This document shows, piece after piece, positions 17,776-26,387 of a DNA stretch of 64,000 nt. A model generated the notes under the pieces. That model was not told the DNA's origin. It made no database searches and saw only the letters and a program-made list of their open reading frames with translations. The position numbers and the translations under genes were made by a program. The stretch covers positions 248,001-312,000 of the forward strand of contig NZ_PCPT01000004.1 in NCBI RefSeq assembly GCF_002975435.1, written 5' to 3'. The stretch's first letter is position 1. Each line of letters begins with the position of its first letter. The stretch is from Arthrobacter sp. MYb227 (GTDB lineage Bacteria; Actinomycetota; Actinomycetes; Actinomycetales; Micrococcaceae).

Positions 17776-20706
17776 GTGGCGCACTTAGTGATGGCAACGG
17801 AGCCGGAGCTGGTGGGGCGGGGCACCGAACTGGCCGAAGTCCAAGCGCAGCTGAACGGCATGGTCGCGGGCAGCGCTAACTGCTTGGTGGTCTCCGGAGA
17901 TCCAGGAATCGGAAAAACGGCGTTAGTGCATCATGCCTGCGCTTCAATGGCACCCTCACTCTTGGTGCTCTCCGGGGCATGCCTGCCATTGACCTCATTG
18001 AAGATCCCATTTATTGCCTTACGCACTGCCCTCCGGGCCGCACCACAGCTTGATGGGCTCGACGCCCCCTTGCTAGGCACCGGCACTTCGGGTGCCACCG
18101 ATGCGGTAATTATCGATCTTGATAACTGGCTCAGCCGCATGTGCAGGATTCAACCCGTGGTGATAATCGTTGATGACCTGCAGTGGGCTGATCAAGGAAC
18201 CCTGGATGCCTTGATGTTCCTCATTGCCGGGCCGGGCGATCGGCGGCTTTCCATCCTTGCCACCTTGCGCAGCGGGGAGCTGGGCGAAACTCATCTCTTG
18301 CGCCGTTGGCTAGCTGATATCCGCAGGATGCCGCGAGTCTTCTGGCTCAGGCTCGGCCCGCTGGATCGGCAGGCCACGGGTGCGCAGATGGCAGAAATTT
18401 TGGGGGCCTCCCCGCATCAGTCTCTGGTGCAGCAGGTCTTTTCACACACCGCGGGAAATGCCTATCTCACGCGGTTGATCATCGCCGGGTTAAGGTCCGA
18501 TACCCGGGCCTTGCCAGCACAACTTCCGGAGGATTTACGTGCGGCCGTCCTACGTTCTTGGCATGGGCTCTCCACCGGTGCACGGGCACTCACCGAGCTC
18601 ATGGCTGCCGGTGGCCGTCCCATCCGGGCCGAAGATCTAAACGGTCTGGCACGCCAGGCCGGCGCAGCTGATGACACCCTTGGCATCCTGCACGAGGCCA
18701 GCGCGGCAGGACTCGTGGAGACCAACCCCGAGGGGAGCCATTGGTGGTTTCGCCACCCGATTATTTCCGAGGTCCTGGAACAATCCATGGAAAGCGGGCA
18801 ACGGCAGGAGCTGCATTCACTTTTTGCCGCCTACGCCGAAAACTTGGTGAAGCTCTCGGTGGCTCCTGGTCTTGAGTTGCTGACCTCGTTGGCGCATCAC
18901 CACGACGCGGCCGGGCATCTACCCCAGGCCTATCGCTGGACGTTGCGTGCCGCGGCGGTGGCAACCCCAGGAACCGGTGAATTATTGCGTCTGTTGACCC
19001 GTGCGCTGACCTTGCGTGAGTTCCTTCCGGAAGCCAAGGAAAATCGGGAAGAGCTGCTGGCTCTTGTCCGCTCGGCAGCCGAGGACGCGGGAGCCATGGA
19101 AGAAGAGTTGGAAGCGGTACAGAGCCTGCTTGAAGTGGTTGATGAGTCACGGCGGCCCTTGGATGCTGCCGAATTATTGGTTCGCGGCACCTTACTGCGT
19201 TTTTCCGCGGGCCACGAGTTTCTCTCCGAGGGCACTTTGCGCCGTGCGGTCCGGCTTGCCCAGGTGTCTCCCGAAAGCTGGCAATATGCCTATGCCTTGG
19301 CTGAGCTTGCTCACGTAGGGATCTGGAAGGACGATCCCGAGGCCCCCACCCGGGCAGCCCGAGCCCTAGACATTGCCCTGCGGGCAGGAAATCCGCGAGC
19401 TCTCTCCTATGCCCTGAGTGCTAATGCCATGGCGGCTTTGATCGGCGAGCGCCCCGCCGAGGCACGAGTACTCGCCGGTCGGGCCGCGCTTGCGGCAACT
19501 CAGGCCAAGGACTTTTGGGCCATGGTGCATGCCACGCTCTGGCAGGCCAATGCTACCGAGACGTGGCTTAGCCGGTCCTTTGCCGATCTGATGCTTTCGG
19601 GTAGACAGCAACTCATGGTGCTGGGTGCGCCCCATGTGTATATCGCCAAGCTGGCGGCCGATGAAGCGGCCAGCTATCTTGCCGTAGGTCTTTGGCGCGA
19701 ATGTGCAAGCGCTTTGCGGGTGGTTCTTGGCTCGGATCCCGGTCCTTTGGGAGATGTTTCTGCCCGGTTGACGGCAGGTCGTTTGGCGGCGTTGCAGGGC
19801 AGGATCGAAGAAGCACAGGCACATTTGGAACGTGCCGAGGAACTTTTCGCCTATCAGAGTGGCTACAACAACTTTGATTTTGATGCCATCCGTGCAGAGG
19901 TGTTTCTTGCTTCCGGGAATCCGGCTGCTGCATATGCGGCGGCCATGGCAGGAGCTACCAAGGAAGGTCAGCCACCGACAATGTGCGAGTGGCTGCTCCC
20001 ACTTGCCGCAAGGGCTCTTGCGGATCTGGCTCAGTTGGCCAGCGACGAGGGTCAAGAGACCACGGAGGCTCGGGCGCTAACCGAGACTCTGTTGACTCAG
20101 TTTCCGGCCGTCATTCGAGATACTGGCAATGATACGGAGCTCTATGCTGCTCACATTGTTGCATTTACGCTGCTCTATCAAGCGGAAATTGGCAGGGCTC
20201 AAGCCCTTAGCAATAACGCGGCGCAGTGGATTGAGACGTGCGATGCGTGCCGCTCTACCTCCCTACGGTGGGAGGAAGCTTACGCGTGTTGGCGCTCGGT
20301 ACAGGCGCTACTGCTACATGGTCATACCGGTCGGGCTCCGGCTACCGTCTTGCTTCGCCGGGGAATCGCGCTTGCCAATGAACTGCAGGCGGTACAGCTT
20401 CAGTCGGCACTTCGTGAAATCGCCATTCGGGCCAGAATCACCACCGATCAGCCAGTCATTGGAAAATTGGTCGGCGGGGCAAACGGGCTACAGGGACTTA
20501 CGGTGCGCGAATTGGAGATTCTCGAGCATGTGGTTGCCGGACGTACCTATGCGCAGATCGCTAGTTCTCTGGTGATTAGCGAAAAAACTGTGAGTTCGCA
20601 TATTTCAAATATGTTGCGCAAGACCGGTACCGCTAATCGTCTAGATCTTTCACGTTTTGCTACCCGTCGTGGAGCCGATCCTGTCATAAGCGTGGATGAT
20701 GACTAA
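17776..20706 (+). CDS. LuxR-family regulator of the large ATP-binding (LAL) type
   Basis: 976-residue one-component regulator. The N-terminal AAA-type ATPase has Walker A GDPGIGKTA (residues 41-49) and Walker B VVIIVDDLQWAD (near 130). A long helical TPR-like middle (about 300-890, many AL..A.LA repeats) follows, and a C-terminal LuxR helix-turn-helix (LTVRELEILEHVVAGRTYAQIA...SEKTVSSHISNML) ends about 25 residues before the stop. The start is GTG 17776 without a Shine-Dalgarno. CACACT 6 nt upstream could be the -10 of a leaderless message, and ATG 17791 is an alternative. LAL proteins activate catabolic or secondary-metabolite genes on binding a small ligand. The target is unknown here, and the divergent secreted protein is the nearest candidate. 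Confidence 0.92.
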   Translation: MAHLVMATEPELVGRGTELAEVQAQLNGMVAGSANCLVVSGDPGIGKTALVHHACASMAPSLLVLSGACLPLTSLKIPFIALRTALRAAPQLDGLDAPLLGTGTSGATDAVIIDLDNWLSRMCRIQPVVIIVDDLQWADQGTLDALMFLIAGPGDRRLSILATLRSGELGETHLLRRWLADIRRMPRVFWLRLGPLDRQATGAQMAEILGASPHQSLVQQVFSHTAGNAYLTRLIIAGLRSDTRALPAQLPEDLRAAVLRSWHGLSTGARALTELMAAGGRPIRAEDLNGLARQAGAADDTLGILHEASAAGLVETNPEGSHWWFRHPIISEVLEQSMESGQRQELHSLFAAYAENLVKLSVAPGLELLTSLAHHHDAAGHLPQAYRWTLRAAAVATPGTGELLRLLTRALTLREFLPEAKENREELLALVRSAAEDAGAMEEELEAVQSLLEVVDESRRPLDAAELLVRGTLLRFSAGHEFLSEGTLRRAVRLAQVSPESWQYAYALAELAHVGIWKDDPEAPTRAARALDIALRAGNPRALSYALSANAMAALIGERPAEARVLAGRAALAATQAKDFWAMVHATLWQANATETWLSRSFADLMLSGRQQLMVLGAPHVYIAKLAADEAASYLAVGLWRECASALRVVLGSDPGPLGDVSARLTAGRLAALQGRIEEAQAHLERAEELFAYQSGYNNFDFDAIRAEVFLASGNPAAAYAAAMAGATKEGQPPTMCEWLLPLAARALADLAQLASDEGQETTEARALTETLLTQFPAVIRDTGNDTELYAAHIVAFTLLYQAEIGRAQALSNNAAQWIETCDACRSTSLRWEEAYACWRSVQALLLHGHTGRAPATVLLRRGIALANELQAVQLQSALREIAIRARITTDQPVIGKLVGGANGLQGLTVRELEILEHVVAGRTYAQIASSLVISEKTVSSHISNMLRKTGTANRLDLSRFATRRGADPVISVDDD

Positions 20707-20757
20707 AACATCATGTCAGCATCCTGATCGAAAGCTTTAGTGCGCGACAGTAGATCC

Positions 20758-21351
20758 TCACGCGGAATTAGCTCCCGAGGAAGCTAATGGGTCTAGAAGT
20801 GCGGCCCGCATTTCTTCACTGAGCTGTGGGGGTACATCAATATCCACTGCCAGTGCCTGTAGGATCCTGCTGAGATAGTTTCTGGCGGCCGCAGCAAGAG
20901 CGATATCAACGATCTCTCGGTCATTGAATCCCACATCTCGCAGGATCTGGCTATCGGCTTCACTCATGTTTAGCGAGTCGGTGCTCAGTTTCACGGCGAA
21001 ATCCATCATCGCTACCTCCGATTGATCCAACCCAGCATCGTGGTAGTTTGCGGCGATAGGAACGAGTTTTTCTTCGTCAATGTATTTCAAGGTTTTTTGG
21101 CCGTGGGCCAATCGACAATGCTTTGATCCGATTCCCAGCGCCGCGGCTAAAGTGACTAGTTCATACCGGCGCATTCCCATGGACTTGGCAATCGTGGACT
21201 GCAGGGCCTTCCAGGCTTCGAAGGCTTCTGGATTCATTGCAAGAACCCTCGTATGGCTTGGTATGTACCCAAATGCTGCACGATCCGCAGCATAGGCGCC
21301 CGCTATTGCTCCGGTGGCTTCGGCTTCACTTGATGTATGAAGAATGCTCAT
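20758..21351 (-). CDS. Carboxymuconolactone decarboxylase/AhpD-like protein
   Basis: 197-residue all-helical protein of the AhpD/CMD superfamily (peroxidase-related type). The active-site helix reads YELVTLAAALGIGSKHCRLAHG. Compared with the AhpD pattern Cys-x2-Cys-x3-His, the first Cys is Ser here, while the second Cys and the His remain. A second conserved region is FAVKLSTDSLNMSEADSQIL and FNDREIVDIALAAAARNYLSRI. Alkylhydroperoxidase activity by the CxxC route is therefore doubtful, and another thiol or lyase chemistry is possible. It probably forms oligomers like its relatives. It is monocistronic, convergent with the LAL regulator gene. Confidence 0.85.
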   Translation of the reverse strand: MSILHTSSEAEATGAIAGAYAADRAAFGYIPSHTRVLAMNPEAFEAWKALQSTIAKSMGMRRYELVTLAAALGIGSKHCRLAHGQKTLKYIDEEKLVPIAANYHDAGLDQSEVAMMDFAVKLSTDSLNMSEADSQILRDVGFNDREIVDIALAAAARNYLSRILQALAVDIDVPPQLSEEMRAALLDPLASSGANSA

Positions 21352-21781
21352 TGAGATCTCCCCCGTTGCTGCGCGTTGGAATCAACTGCGGGGGGGCAGT
21401 GTCCCCACCGTTCACTCGCGTGGGCCTAGTTCCCCTTGCTGTGGTGATCCAATGATTTGTTGATTCTCGACTCGTTTGGCTTTACTTGCTAGAGGAATTC
21501 TAGATCCAATGTGCGGTAGGGTGCATGAGTCAAAAGACCCACCTTCGGTAGCAATTTTTCTGGCTCGTAATGCATCTTGGATTTAGGTTTTGTTGATGGA
21601 GCCACAGGTGCATGCACAGGTATCCCCCCAAGCCTTTCAAACCGGACCGTGGAAGCAGGAAAATATTCCGGCTGAACCAATCAATAGTTTCAGCACGCGT
21701 TGTTGCTATTTTTCGTTGGGACCCGGTGGAGTGCCATGCGCAAAGCTATGCCTAGCACCTGAAATTCGCTGCTGTTTGTCT
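21352..21781. other. 430-bp intergenic stretch
   Basis: It lies between the AhpD-like gene and the transporter pair. A 63-codon frame on the minus strand (21489-21680) lacks a ribosome-binding site and protein-like composition. I see nothing else definable. Confidence 0.45.
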
Positions 21782-22813
21782 TTAATGGGGCTTCGGGTTC
21801 TTACTTCCCGCCATCGATGCCAGCCCAACGGCCCCCAGAGTCAACAAGGTTCCGCCGATGGTTGCAGTATTGACCAGAGCACCGGGTGCCGGAACTACGA
21901 GGTCAATGAGCAGCGAACCGACCAGCTGACCACCGATCATGCCAAGACCTGTCAGCAAGACTCCCAGATGTTTGACCAAATATGCCGATAATCCAATGAA
22001 AATGCAGCCCAGCGGACCACCCAGGTAGTACCACCATTGAGTCGGTAATTCTTGGGGTGGACCAGTAAACGGAAGCCTTACCAGCAGCAAAAGCACCAAT
22101 AAAACTGCACCGACGCTGAAGTTCACAAGAGTTGCTGCAATTGGGGTCCCATAGACCTGAGATTGCACTCCGTTCATGGCGGCTTGAAAGCCCATCAGAA
22201 AACCGACGGTCACCGGAATTAAGAGTGGAAGGATGAGTGATGCTACAGATTCGCGGCCCTCGAGCCGTGGGCTTACGGCCCAAAGCACCCCGACAATCGT
22301 CAGCAGCGCGCCGGATGCCCGCACTACGTTGATTTTTCTGCGTCCTGCAGGGCCAAAACCAATGCGGTCCACAAGCATTGAGCCTATGGTCTGGCCGGTA
22401 ACTATTGACACGGTGAACAACGCGACACCCACGAGCGGAACGGTGAGGGTTTGCGAAAAGACCACGAGTGCACCAACACCGCCGGCTGACAGATACCAGC
22501 GCGGAAAACGTTTCTCACGCAATGCTAGCGGGATCATTTTGGCTCCGGCCCGGGCGCTGGGCAGAAAGATTGACAGAAAGACCAAAAGAATCAGGCCCGT
22601 AGCGAAGCTGACTAATGATGCTGCAACCGGGTCTGCAAGCTTGGTGCCCAACGCTCCGTTGACGCGGCTTTGAATCGGCATGACTAATCCTGCAAGCACC
22701 GCCAATATTAGGTACAACCAGCCGAAGCGTACCGCTTTCGTGTTCGCGGTGATCGTTTCGGTAGAGTTCAAGGTTTCGTAACTTTCCATCGTGGACGCCC
22801 GTTGGTGCGCCAT
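21782..22813 (-). CDS. DMT-superfamily transporter, YdcZ/DUF606 type (second of pair)
   Basis: 343-residue membrane protein with about ten hydrophobic helices built from two DUF606-like halves. In the first half, LILAVLAGLVMPIQSRVNGALG opens the unit and RWYLSAGGVGALVVFSQTLTVPLVGVALFTV and GQTIGSMLVDRIGF follow. The second half repeats GFLMGFQAAMNGVQSQVYGTP, WWYYLGGPLGCIFIGLSAYL and GGQLVGSLLIDLV. The substrate is unknown. It overlaps the end of the upstream paralogue by 46 bp if ATG 22813 is used, or by 22 bp from ATG 22789. Confidence 0.88.
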   Translation of the reverse strand: MAHQRASTMESYETLNSTETITANTKAVRFGWLYLILAVLAGLVMPIQSRVNGALGTKLADPVAASLVSFATGLILLVFLSIFLPSARAGAKMIPLALREKRFPRWYLSAGGVGALVVFSQTLTVPLVGVALFTVSIVTGQTIGSMLVDRIGFGPAGRRKINVVRASGALLTIVGVLWAVSPRLEGRESVASLILPLLIPVTVGFLMGFQAAMNGVQSQVYGTPIAATLVNFSVGAVLLVLLLLVRLPFTGPPQELPTQWWYYLGGPLGCIFIGLSAYLVKHLGVLLTGLGMIGGQLVGSLLIDLVVPAPGALVNTATIGGTLLTLGAVGLASMAGSKNPKPH

Positions 22814-23745
22814 GCGGTGACAAATACAGCAAGGAGAGTCACCAGTGTTCCTATGATTTCGCTGGTTCCAACCTTTTGCGGTTCAAGTAAAAGATCCATC
22901 AGCAGCGAGCCAACGAGTTGGCCAGTAACCAATCCTATTCCCAGTACCAAGGATCCAAGCTTCGGAACGAGACTCACTCCGGTGACAACAAAGAGGATGC
23001 CCAACGGACCGGCGAAATACATCCACCATTCTGGGTTGCTGGCAAACCCAAAGGATTCAATCCCCAACCCAGCAAAAACACTCATGGCTACCAGCAATCC
23101 TGCAATCGACGCTAGATAGTTGATCGTGGTTGCGGTTGCCGTTGATTCGTAGGCTTGCCCGGCCCGACCATTCATCGATTGCTGGAAACTAACCAATAGC
23201 CCGGCCCCGATAGCCACACCTAGGGCAATCGGTGCCATAGGATCTTCGGCAGCCCTCGCCCCGGTCCCCCACGCGGCAATCGAAGCACCGATAACCAAGA
23301 GAACTGCCCCGAGCATTCGTTGTCGGGTGATGGGTTGGCGTCCGGCGGGGCTGAAACCGATCACATCGATCAGGATGCTTGAGAGGGTTCTGGCACCAAC
23401 TACCGCCACCGCAAAGAGCGCTAGCCCAATGCTTCCCACGCTCATGGCCTGGGCAACCATGTAATAAGCGCCTATCAAACCGGCGAAGATGAACCAGCGC
23501 GGAATGATCCGTTCCCGCCATACCAGCCCAAAATGTTTCCAGCCCCTGCGAGCTGCTGGAATGCACAGACTCGCAATGGCCATACATAGCAGAGAGGTCA
23601 GTCCGCTGAGCATCGCTGCAGGCAAGTAACCGCCCAAGGGCGCCGCGGCACTTGACGTGATAAGCGCCTGAATCGGCATGAGCATTCCGGCAGATCCGGC
23701 CATCGCAAGTGCACCTGCATGCCCTCGTGATTGATTGCCCACCAC
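22768..23745 (-). CDS. DMT-superfamily transporter, YdcZ/DUF606 type (first of pair)
   Basis: 325 residues with the same two-fold DUF606 plan as its neighbour: MLMPIQALITSSAAAPLGGY, RWFIFAGLIGAYYMVAQAMSVGSIGLALF, GARTLSSILIDVIGFSPAGR, then LVSFQQSMNGRAGQAYEST, WWMYFAGPLGILFVVTG and GQLVGSLLMDLL. The two genes are diverged tandem paralogues that overlap and are cotranscribed, and might work as a heteromeric pair. YdcZ-type proteins are predicted small-molecule exporters, but none of the motifs here fixes a substrate. Confidence 0.88.
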   Translation of the reverse strand: MVGNQSRGHAGALAMAGSAGMLMPIQALITSSAAAPLGGYLPAAMLSGLTSLLCMAIASLCIPAARRGWKHFGLVWRERIIPRWFIFAGLIGAYYMVAQAMSVGSIGLALFAVAVVGARTLSSILIDVIGFSPAGRQPITRQRMLGAVLLVIGASIAAWGTGARAAEDPMAPIALGVAIGAGLLVSFQQSMNGRAGQAYESTATATTINYLASIAGLLVAMSVFAGLGIESFGFASNPEWWMYFAGPLGILFVVTGVSLVPKLGSLVLGIGLVTGQLVGSLLMDLLLEPQKVGTSEIIGTLVTLLAVFVTAWRTNGRPRWKVTKP

Positions 23746-23889
23746 TGCGCTCCTTGTTTTCTTCCCTGCTTACAGCAACTTACTCCCCCGCTGTCTTCGT
23801 CTGGGCATTATGTCGCATCCAACACAAAAACTGGCCTCAAACGCTATTTTTGGGTGCATCAGTGCTCGTTGATGCGCGATGATGGATGC

Positions 23890-24117
23890 ATGGCTAATTC
23901 CGAGGTATTCCCAATTCAGATCCGTGACGAATCAATTCGACTGGGCCAGCTGCTGAAGCTTGCCTCGTTTGCCGAGGACGGCTTTCATGCCAAGCAAATG
24001 ATCGAAGACGGCTTGGTGACGGTCAACGGCAACGTCGAGACTCGGCGTGGCGCACAGATCCGCAATGGCGATACCGTGAGCGTGAACGGTGAATCCGTAA
24101 CCGTCGAAACCGCATAG
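23890..24117 (+). CDS. Small S4-domain RNA-binding protein
   Basis: 75-residue protein consisting of a single S4 domain (IRLGQLLKLASFAEDGFHAKQMIEDGLVTVNGNVETRRG, given by its span, residues 15-53) of the YbcJ/YaaA kind found near ribosome-related functions. The ATG at 23890 (MANSEVFPIQIRDESI) was chosen because family members begin just before the S4 helix. ATG 23872 is the only close alternative and neither has a strong Shine-Dalgarno. It probably binds structured RNA such as rRNA. It is followed by a terminator whose right arm lies within the end of the convergent GntR gene. Confidence 0.85.
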   Translation: MANSEVFPIQIRDESIRLGQLLKLASFAEDGFHAKQMIEDGLVTVNGNVETRRGAQIRNGDTVSVNGESVTVETA

Positions 24118-24141
24118 TTCTATCTACTGCACCAAACACTT

Positions 24142-24185
24142 TTGTGGCGGCACCTAGTTTTTCCAGGTGGCCGCCACAAGTTTTT
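24142..24185 (+). terminator. Rho-independent terminator of the S4 gene, overlapping gntR
   Basis: TTGTGGCGGC (24142-24151) pairs with GCCGCCACAA (24170-24179), with an inner ACCT/AGGT extension, followed by G and five T (24181-24185). The right arm and T-run are also the last codons of the minus-strand regulator gene. Confidence 0.8.
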
Positions 24186-24504
24186 GCAGCTCATCGAGAC
24201 TCAACCCCGCCGCTTGGGCATGGCGTGCCAGTGCGCGTACCTCGTTCATCAGTGGGGCTTGAAGAACCTGCCCGGCATTTACCCGTGTGCCATTGGCCCG
24301 CCCGGTACGCACGAGCCCTTCAGCCTCTAATTCTTTGTAGGCCTTAGCCACGGTTCCCGCTGCCACGCGTAGATCGCCGGCGAGTTGGCGAACTGTTGGC
24401 AACTTGGTTTCAGCTTCCAATTCCCCGCCTTGAATCAGCGCGGTGAGCTGTGCCCTAATCTGTTCGGCAGGTCCGCTGGGATCAAGTGGATCAATGGTGA
24501 TCAT
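24154..24504 (-). CDS. GntR-family regulator, YtrA subfamily
   Basis: 116-residue repressor. The winged helix lies at residues 5-75 (EQIRAQLTALIQGGELEAETKLPTVRQLAGDLRV, TVAKAYKELEAEGLVRT) with a very short C-terminal tail (about 40 residues), the mark of the YtrA subfamily, which lacks a large effector domain. Such regulators usually control a membrane protein or ABC transporter encoded beside them. Here the membrane-protein gene overlaps by 4 bp (24501-24504). It probably represses its own promoter at 25602-25661, where two palindromes flank the -35 and -10. Confidence 0.93.
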   Translation of the reverse strand: MITIDPLDPSGPAEQIRAQLTALIQGGELEAETKLPTVRQLAGDLRVAAGTVAKAYKELEAEGLVRTGRANGTRVNAGQVLQAPLMNEVRALARHAQAAGLSLDELQKLVAATWKN

Positions 24505-25562
24505 GCCGACGCCGATTCATTGGATTTTTGCTCGAGCGAACCGAACGTCGAGCCAACCCAGCCAAAGAGCTTTACCAGCAAGGCGACACCAGTGAAAATG
24601 AGCAACAAAGCGATGATTCCCAATGTTGCAGACAACGCGGCTAAGCCGGTGTCCACCGCTGATGGGACAGGGATACCGGGTTCAACAGTCATCCCGATTT
24701 CGTATGCTGCAGACACGGCACCACTGTAGAGGGACATAGCGGCCATGAACAGCAGTAAGACCGATTGAAAACACAACAGCATGCTGACTCCGGTGCTGAT
24801 GACATATCCTTCGTGGTTGCGCGCCGCTGTATCGAATTCTTGTAGCCCGGCACTGTGTAGGGATGGACGCCGGGTATTTGTGTGCAACGCCCACAACGTA
24901 AGAATTCCTACGATTACGAGCAACCCCATGATCGGCACTCCGTAGTACCAACCAGGAAACGGTCCTGTCGAACCAGTGGTCGCGCTGATCTCCGTGACCA
25001 CCATATTTTCATCAAGAGTGGCACCGCTAAAGGATGTAAGCGGAAGGTTTCGGAACAATCCGCGCTCATCTGGACCCGAGAAAAACCCAGCAATAAGCAA
25101 TCCCAACAGCAGGCTACCCGCAAAAAGCCCTGGCACCAGAATCCCCCAGGCTGGACCAAACATTCCCGTAGAGCGTGGAATGAGACCCGCGCTGATTCGT
25201 TTATCTGCCGATCTGGCGTCGGCTTTAAGATTCGTCGGGAGTTTCCAAAAAGCATAGATGCCCATGGCTAGAGTCGCGGCGACGAGTGGTGAGCCAAGCA
25301 GAAAAATCCCAAAAGACTTGGGAAAAAACCCTTGCAGCATAAACATGCCGAAGGCCCCGAGCAACGCCACACCTATTGCAAGCAGGTGCCTAGCTCGCAT
25401 CACACGCATCAGTTTCCCCGCTACAACAACGTCTGCAGCGTTGCCCCGATGTGCTGCAATGGCAAGATCTTCACGACGCTGCGCTATGACACCACGTCTG
25501 ACAATGAGCAGAATCCCGATGCATAGCCCAATGACCAAAAGTGACGGCAGAAGGTTGATCAT
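24501..25562 (-). CDS. Multi-pass membrane protein in a GntR operon
   Basis: About 353 residues from the ATG at 25562 (MINLLPSLLVIG, with AAAGG 8 nt upstream). The frame extends to 25610 but the extra residues overlap the promoter. Hydrophobic helices are at roughly residues 5-20, 55-75, 80-105, 135-160, 220-240, 270-295 and 315-345, and a soluble loop follows the fourth helix. I do not recognise the family with certainty. It resembles DUF1648-type membrane proteins that often accompany YtrA-like regulators, without their exact motif. It is translationally coupled to gntR by ATGA, so the regulator probably senses the same signal. Confidence 0.8.
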   Translation of the reverse strand: MINLLPSLLVIGLCIGILLIVRRGVIAQRREDLAIAAHRGNAADVVVAGKLMRVMRARHLLAIGVALLGAFGMFMLQGFFPKSFGIFLLGSPLVAATLAMGIYAFWKLPTNLKADARSADKRISAGLIPRSTGMFGPAWGILVPGLFAGSLLLGLLIAGFFSGPDERGLFRNLPLTSFSGATLDENMVVTEISATTGSTGPFPGWYYGVPIMGLLVIVGILTLWALHTNTRRPSLHSAGLQEFDTAARNHEGYVISTGVSMLLCFQSVLLLFMAAMSLYSGAVSAAYEIGMTVEPGIPVPSAVDTGLAALSATLGIIALLLIFTGVALLVKLFGWVGSTFGSLEQKSNESASA

Positions 25563-25601
25563 GTGCGTACCTTTGATTTGTGGAAGCACAAAGCCTCCTG
25601 C

Positions 25602-25661
25602 TTGTATCAATGAAACAATACAATCAGGAGGCGGTCCCTTGTGTCAATTGAATGACACAAG
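25602..25661 (-). promoter_or_regulatory. Promoter with two operator palindromes (GntR operon)
   Basis: On the minus strand, -35 TTGACA (25647-25642) and -10 TTGTAT (25623-25618) are 18 bp apart, upstream of the membrane-protein gene. The -35 lies inside a perfect 9-bp palindrome CTTGTGTCA-6-TGACACAAG (25638-25661). The -10 lies inside TTGTAT...ATACAA (25602-25623), which is itself enclosed by GCCTCCTG (25593-25600) and CAGGAGGC (25625-25632). The two palindromes share the half-site TTGTRTCA. This is the arrangement expected for autorepression by the operon's GntR protein. Confidence 0.75.
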
Positions 25662-25665
25662 AAAG

Positions 25666-26334
25666 TTAGACGTTGGCGCCCTTGAGCACCACGTGTGTGA
25701 GAAATTCATGAACATGAGCCATCTCCTGCGCATTGACCGAGTGCAACATATTCGAATAAAGAACCTTTGTTACGTGCACATCGGCAGTGGCCCACGCATG
25801 GGTGTATTCAATCTTTTCCTGGGTGATCACCGGGTCAGCCTGATCGCGTCCCCAAAAGATTGGCTTACGCATTTCACGCAGCTCTTCATCCCTGAAGAAG
25901 CCGGCCCCCTCTTCGGGAACCGCAAAACCCGAGAGTCCAACAACCGTTGAGAATGCCTGCGGCTGATGACGCAAGAGCGAGGTAGCAACGGCCATACCCA
26001 TCGAGAAGCCCAGCAGGCTCACCGAGGAGTGCTGCCTAGCAATGGGCTCAAGCCAGCCCCAGAGGTCGGCAATTGCCGACTTGACCGCATCAAATGAGTA
26101 ATCAAGGTCTTGCATGAGCGGGAACCAAGTAAATCCTGGACCCAGCGCTTGGGGCGCGCGAACCGAAACAATGGTGAACTCTTCGGGCAGCATGGGAGCC
26201 AATCCCATGAGGTCTTCCTCATTTGAAAGATAGCCATGAAGCAGCACTAGCAGGGGCGTACCCGCACGCTCAGTTTCGGGGCGGGACCAGATGACGGTGG
26301 GGTTCCAAGTATTTTCACTCACCCATCCAGTCAA
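25666..26334 (-). CDS. Alpha/beta hydrolase (phospholipase/carboxylesterase type)
   Basis: 222-residue serine hydrolase. LVLLHGYLSNEEDL forms the oxyanion region, the nucleophile is in SLLGFSMGMAVATS, the acid is probably the Asp in FWGRDQADPVI, and the histidine is in YSNMLHSVNAQEM. The size and order match dienelactone-hydrolase/carboxylesterase-like enzymes that hydrolyse short acyl esters in the cytoplasm. The start is TTG 26334 (GGGGG about 9 nt upstream) or GTG 26322. It is divergent from the SGNH hydrolase, with a 77-bp intergenic region that carries a palindrome. Confidence 0.9.
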   Translation of the reverse strand: MTGWVSENTWNPTVIWSRPETERAGTPLLVLLHGYLSNEEDLMGLAPMLPEEFTIVSVRAPQALGPGFTWFPLMQDLDYSFDAVKSAIADLWGWLEPIARQHSSVSLLGFSMGMAVATSLLRHQPQAFSTVVGLSGFAVPEEGAGFFRDEELREMRKPIFWGRDQADPVITQEKIEYTHAWATADVHVTKVLYSNMLHSVNAQEMAHVHEFLTHVVLKGANV

Positions 26335-26387
26335 CCAGAAATACCCCCGGCAGACTCAATACACAAACCTACGCTTGGGTAACTTAT

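Noticed and set aside
19366-20055. 229-codon frame on the minus strand
   Set aside because: Antisense shadow of the LAL regulator, caused by codon bias of the real gene.
21489-21680. 63-codon minus-strand frame in an intergenic region
   Set aside because: No ribosome-binding site, proline/lysine-rich sequence without fold-like pattern.
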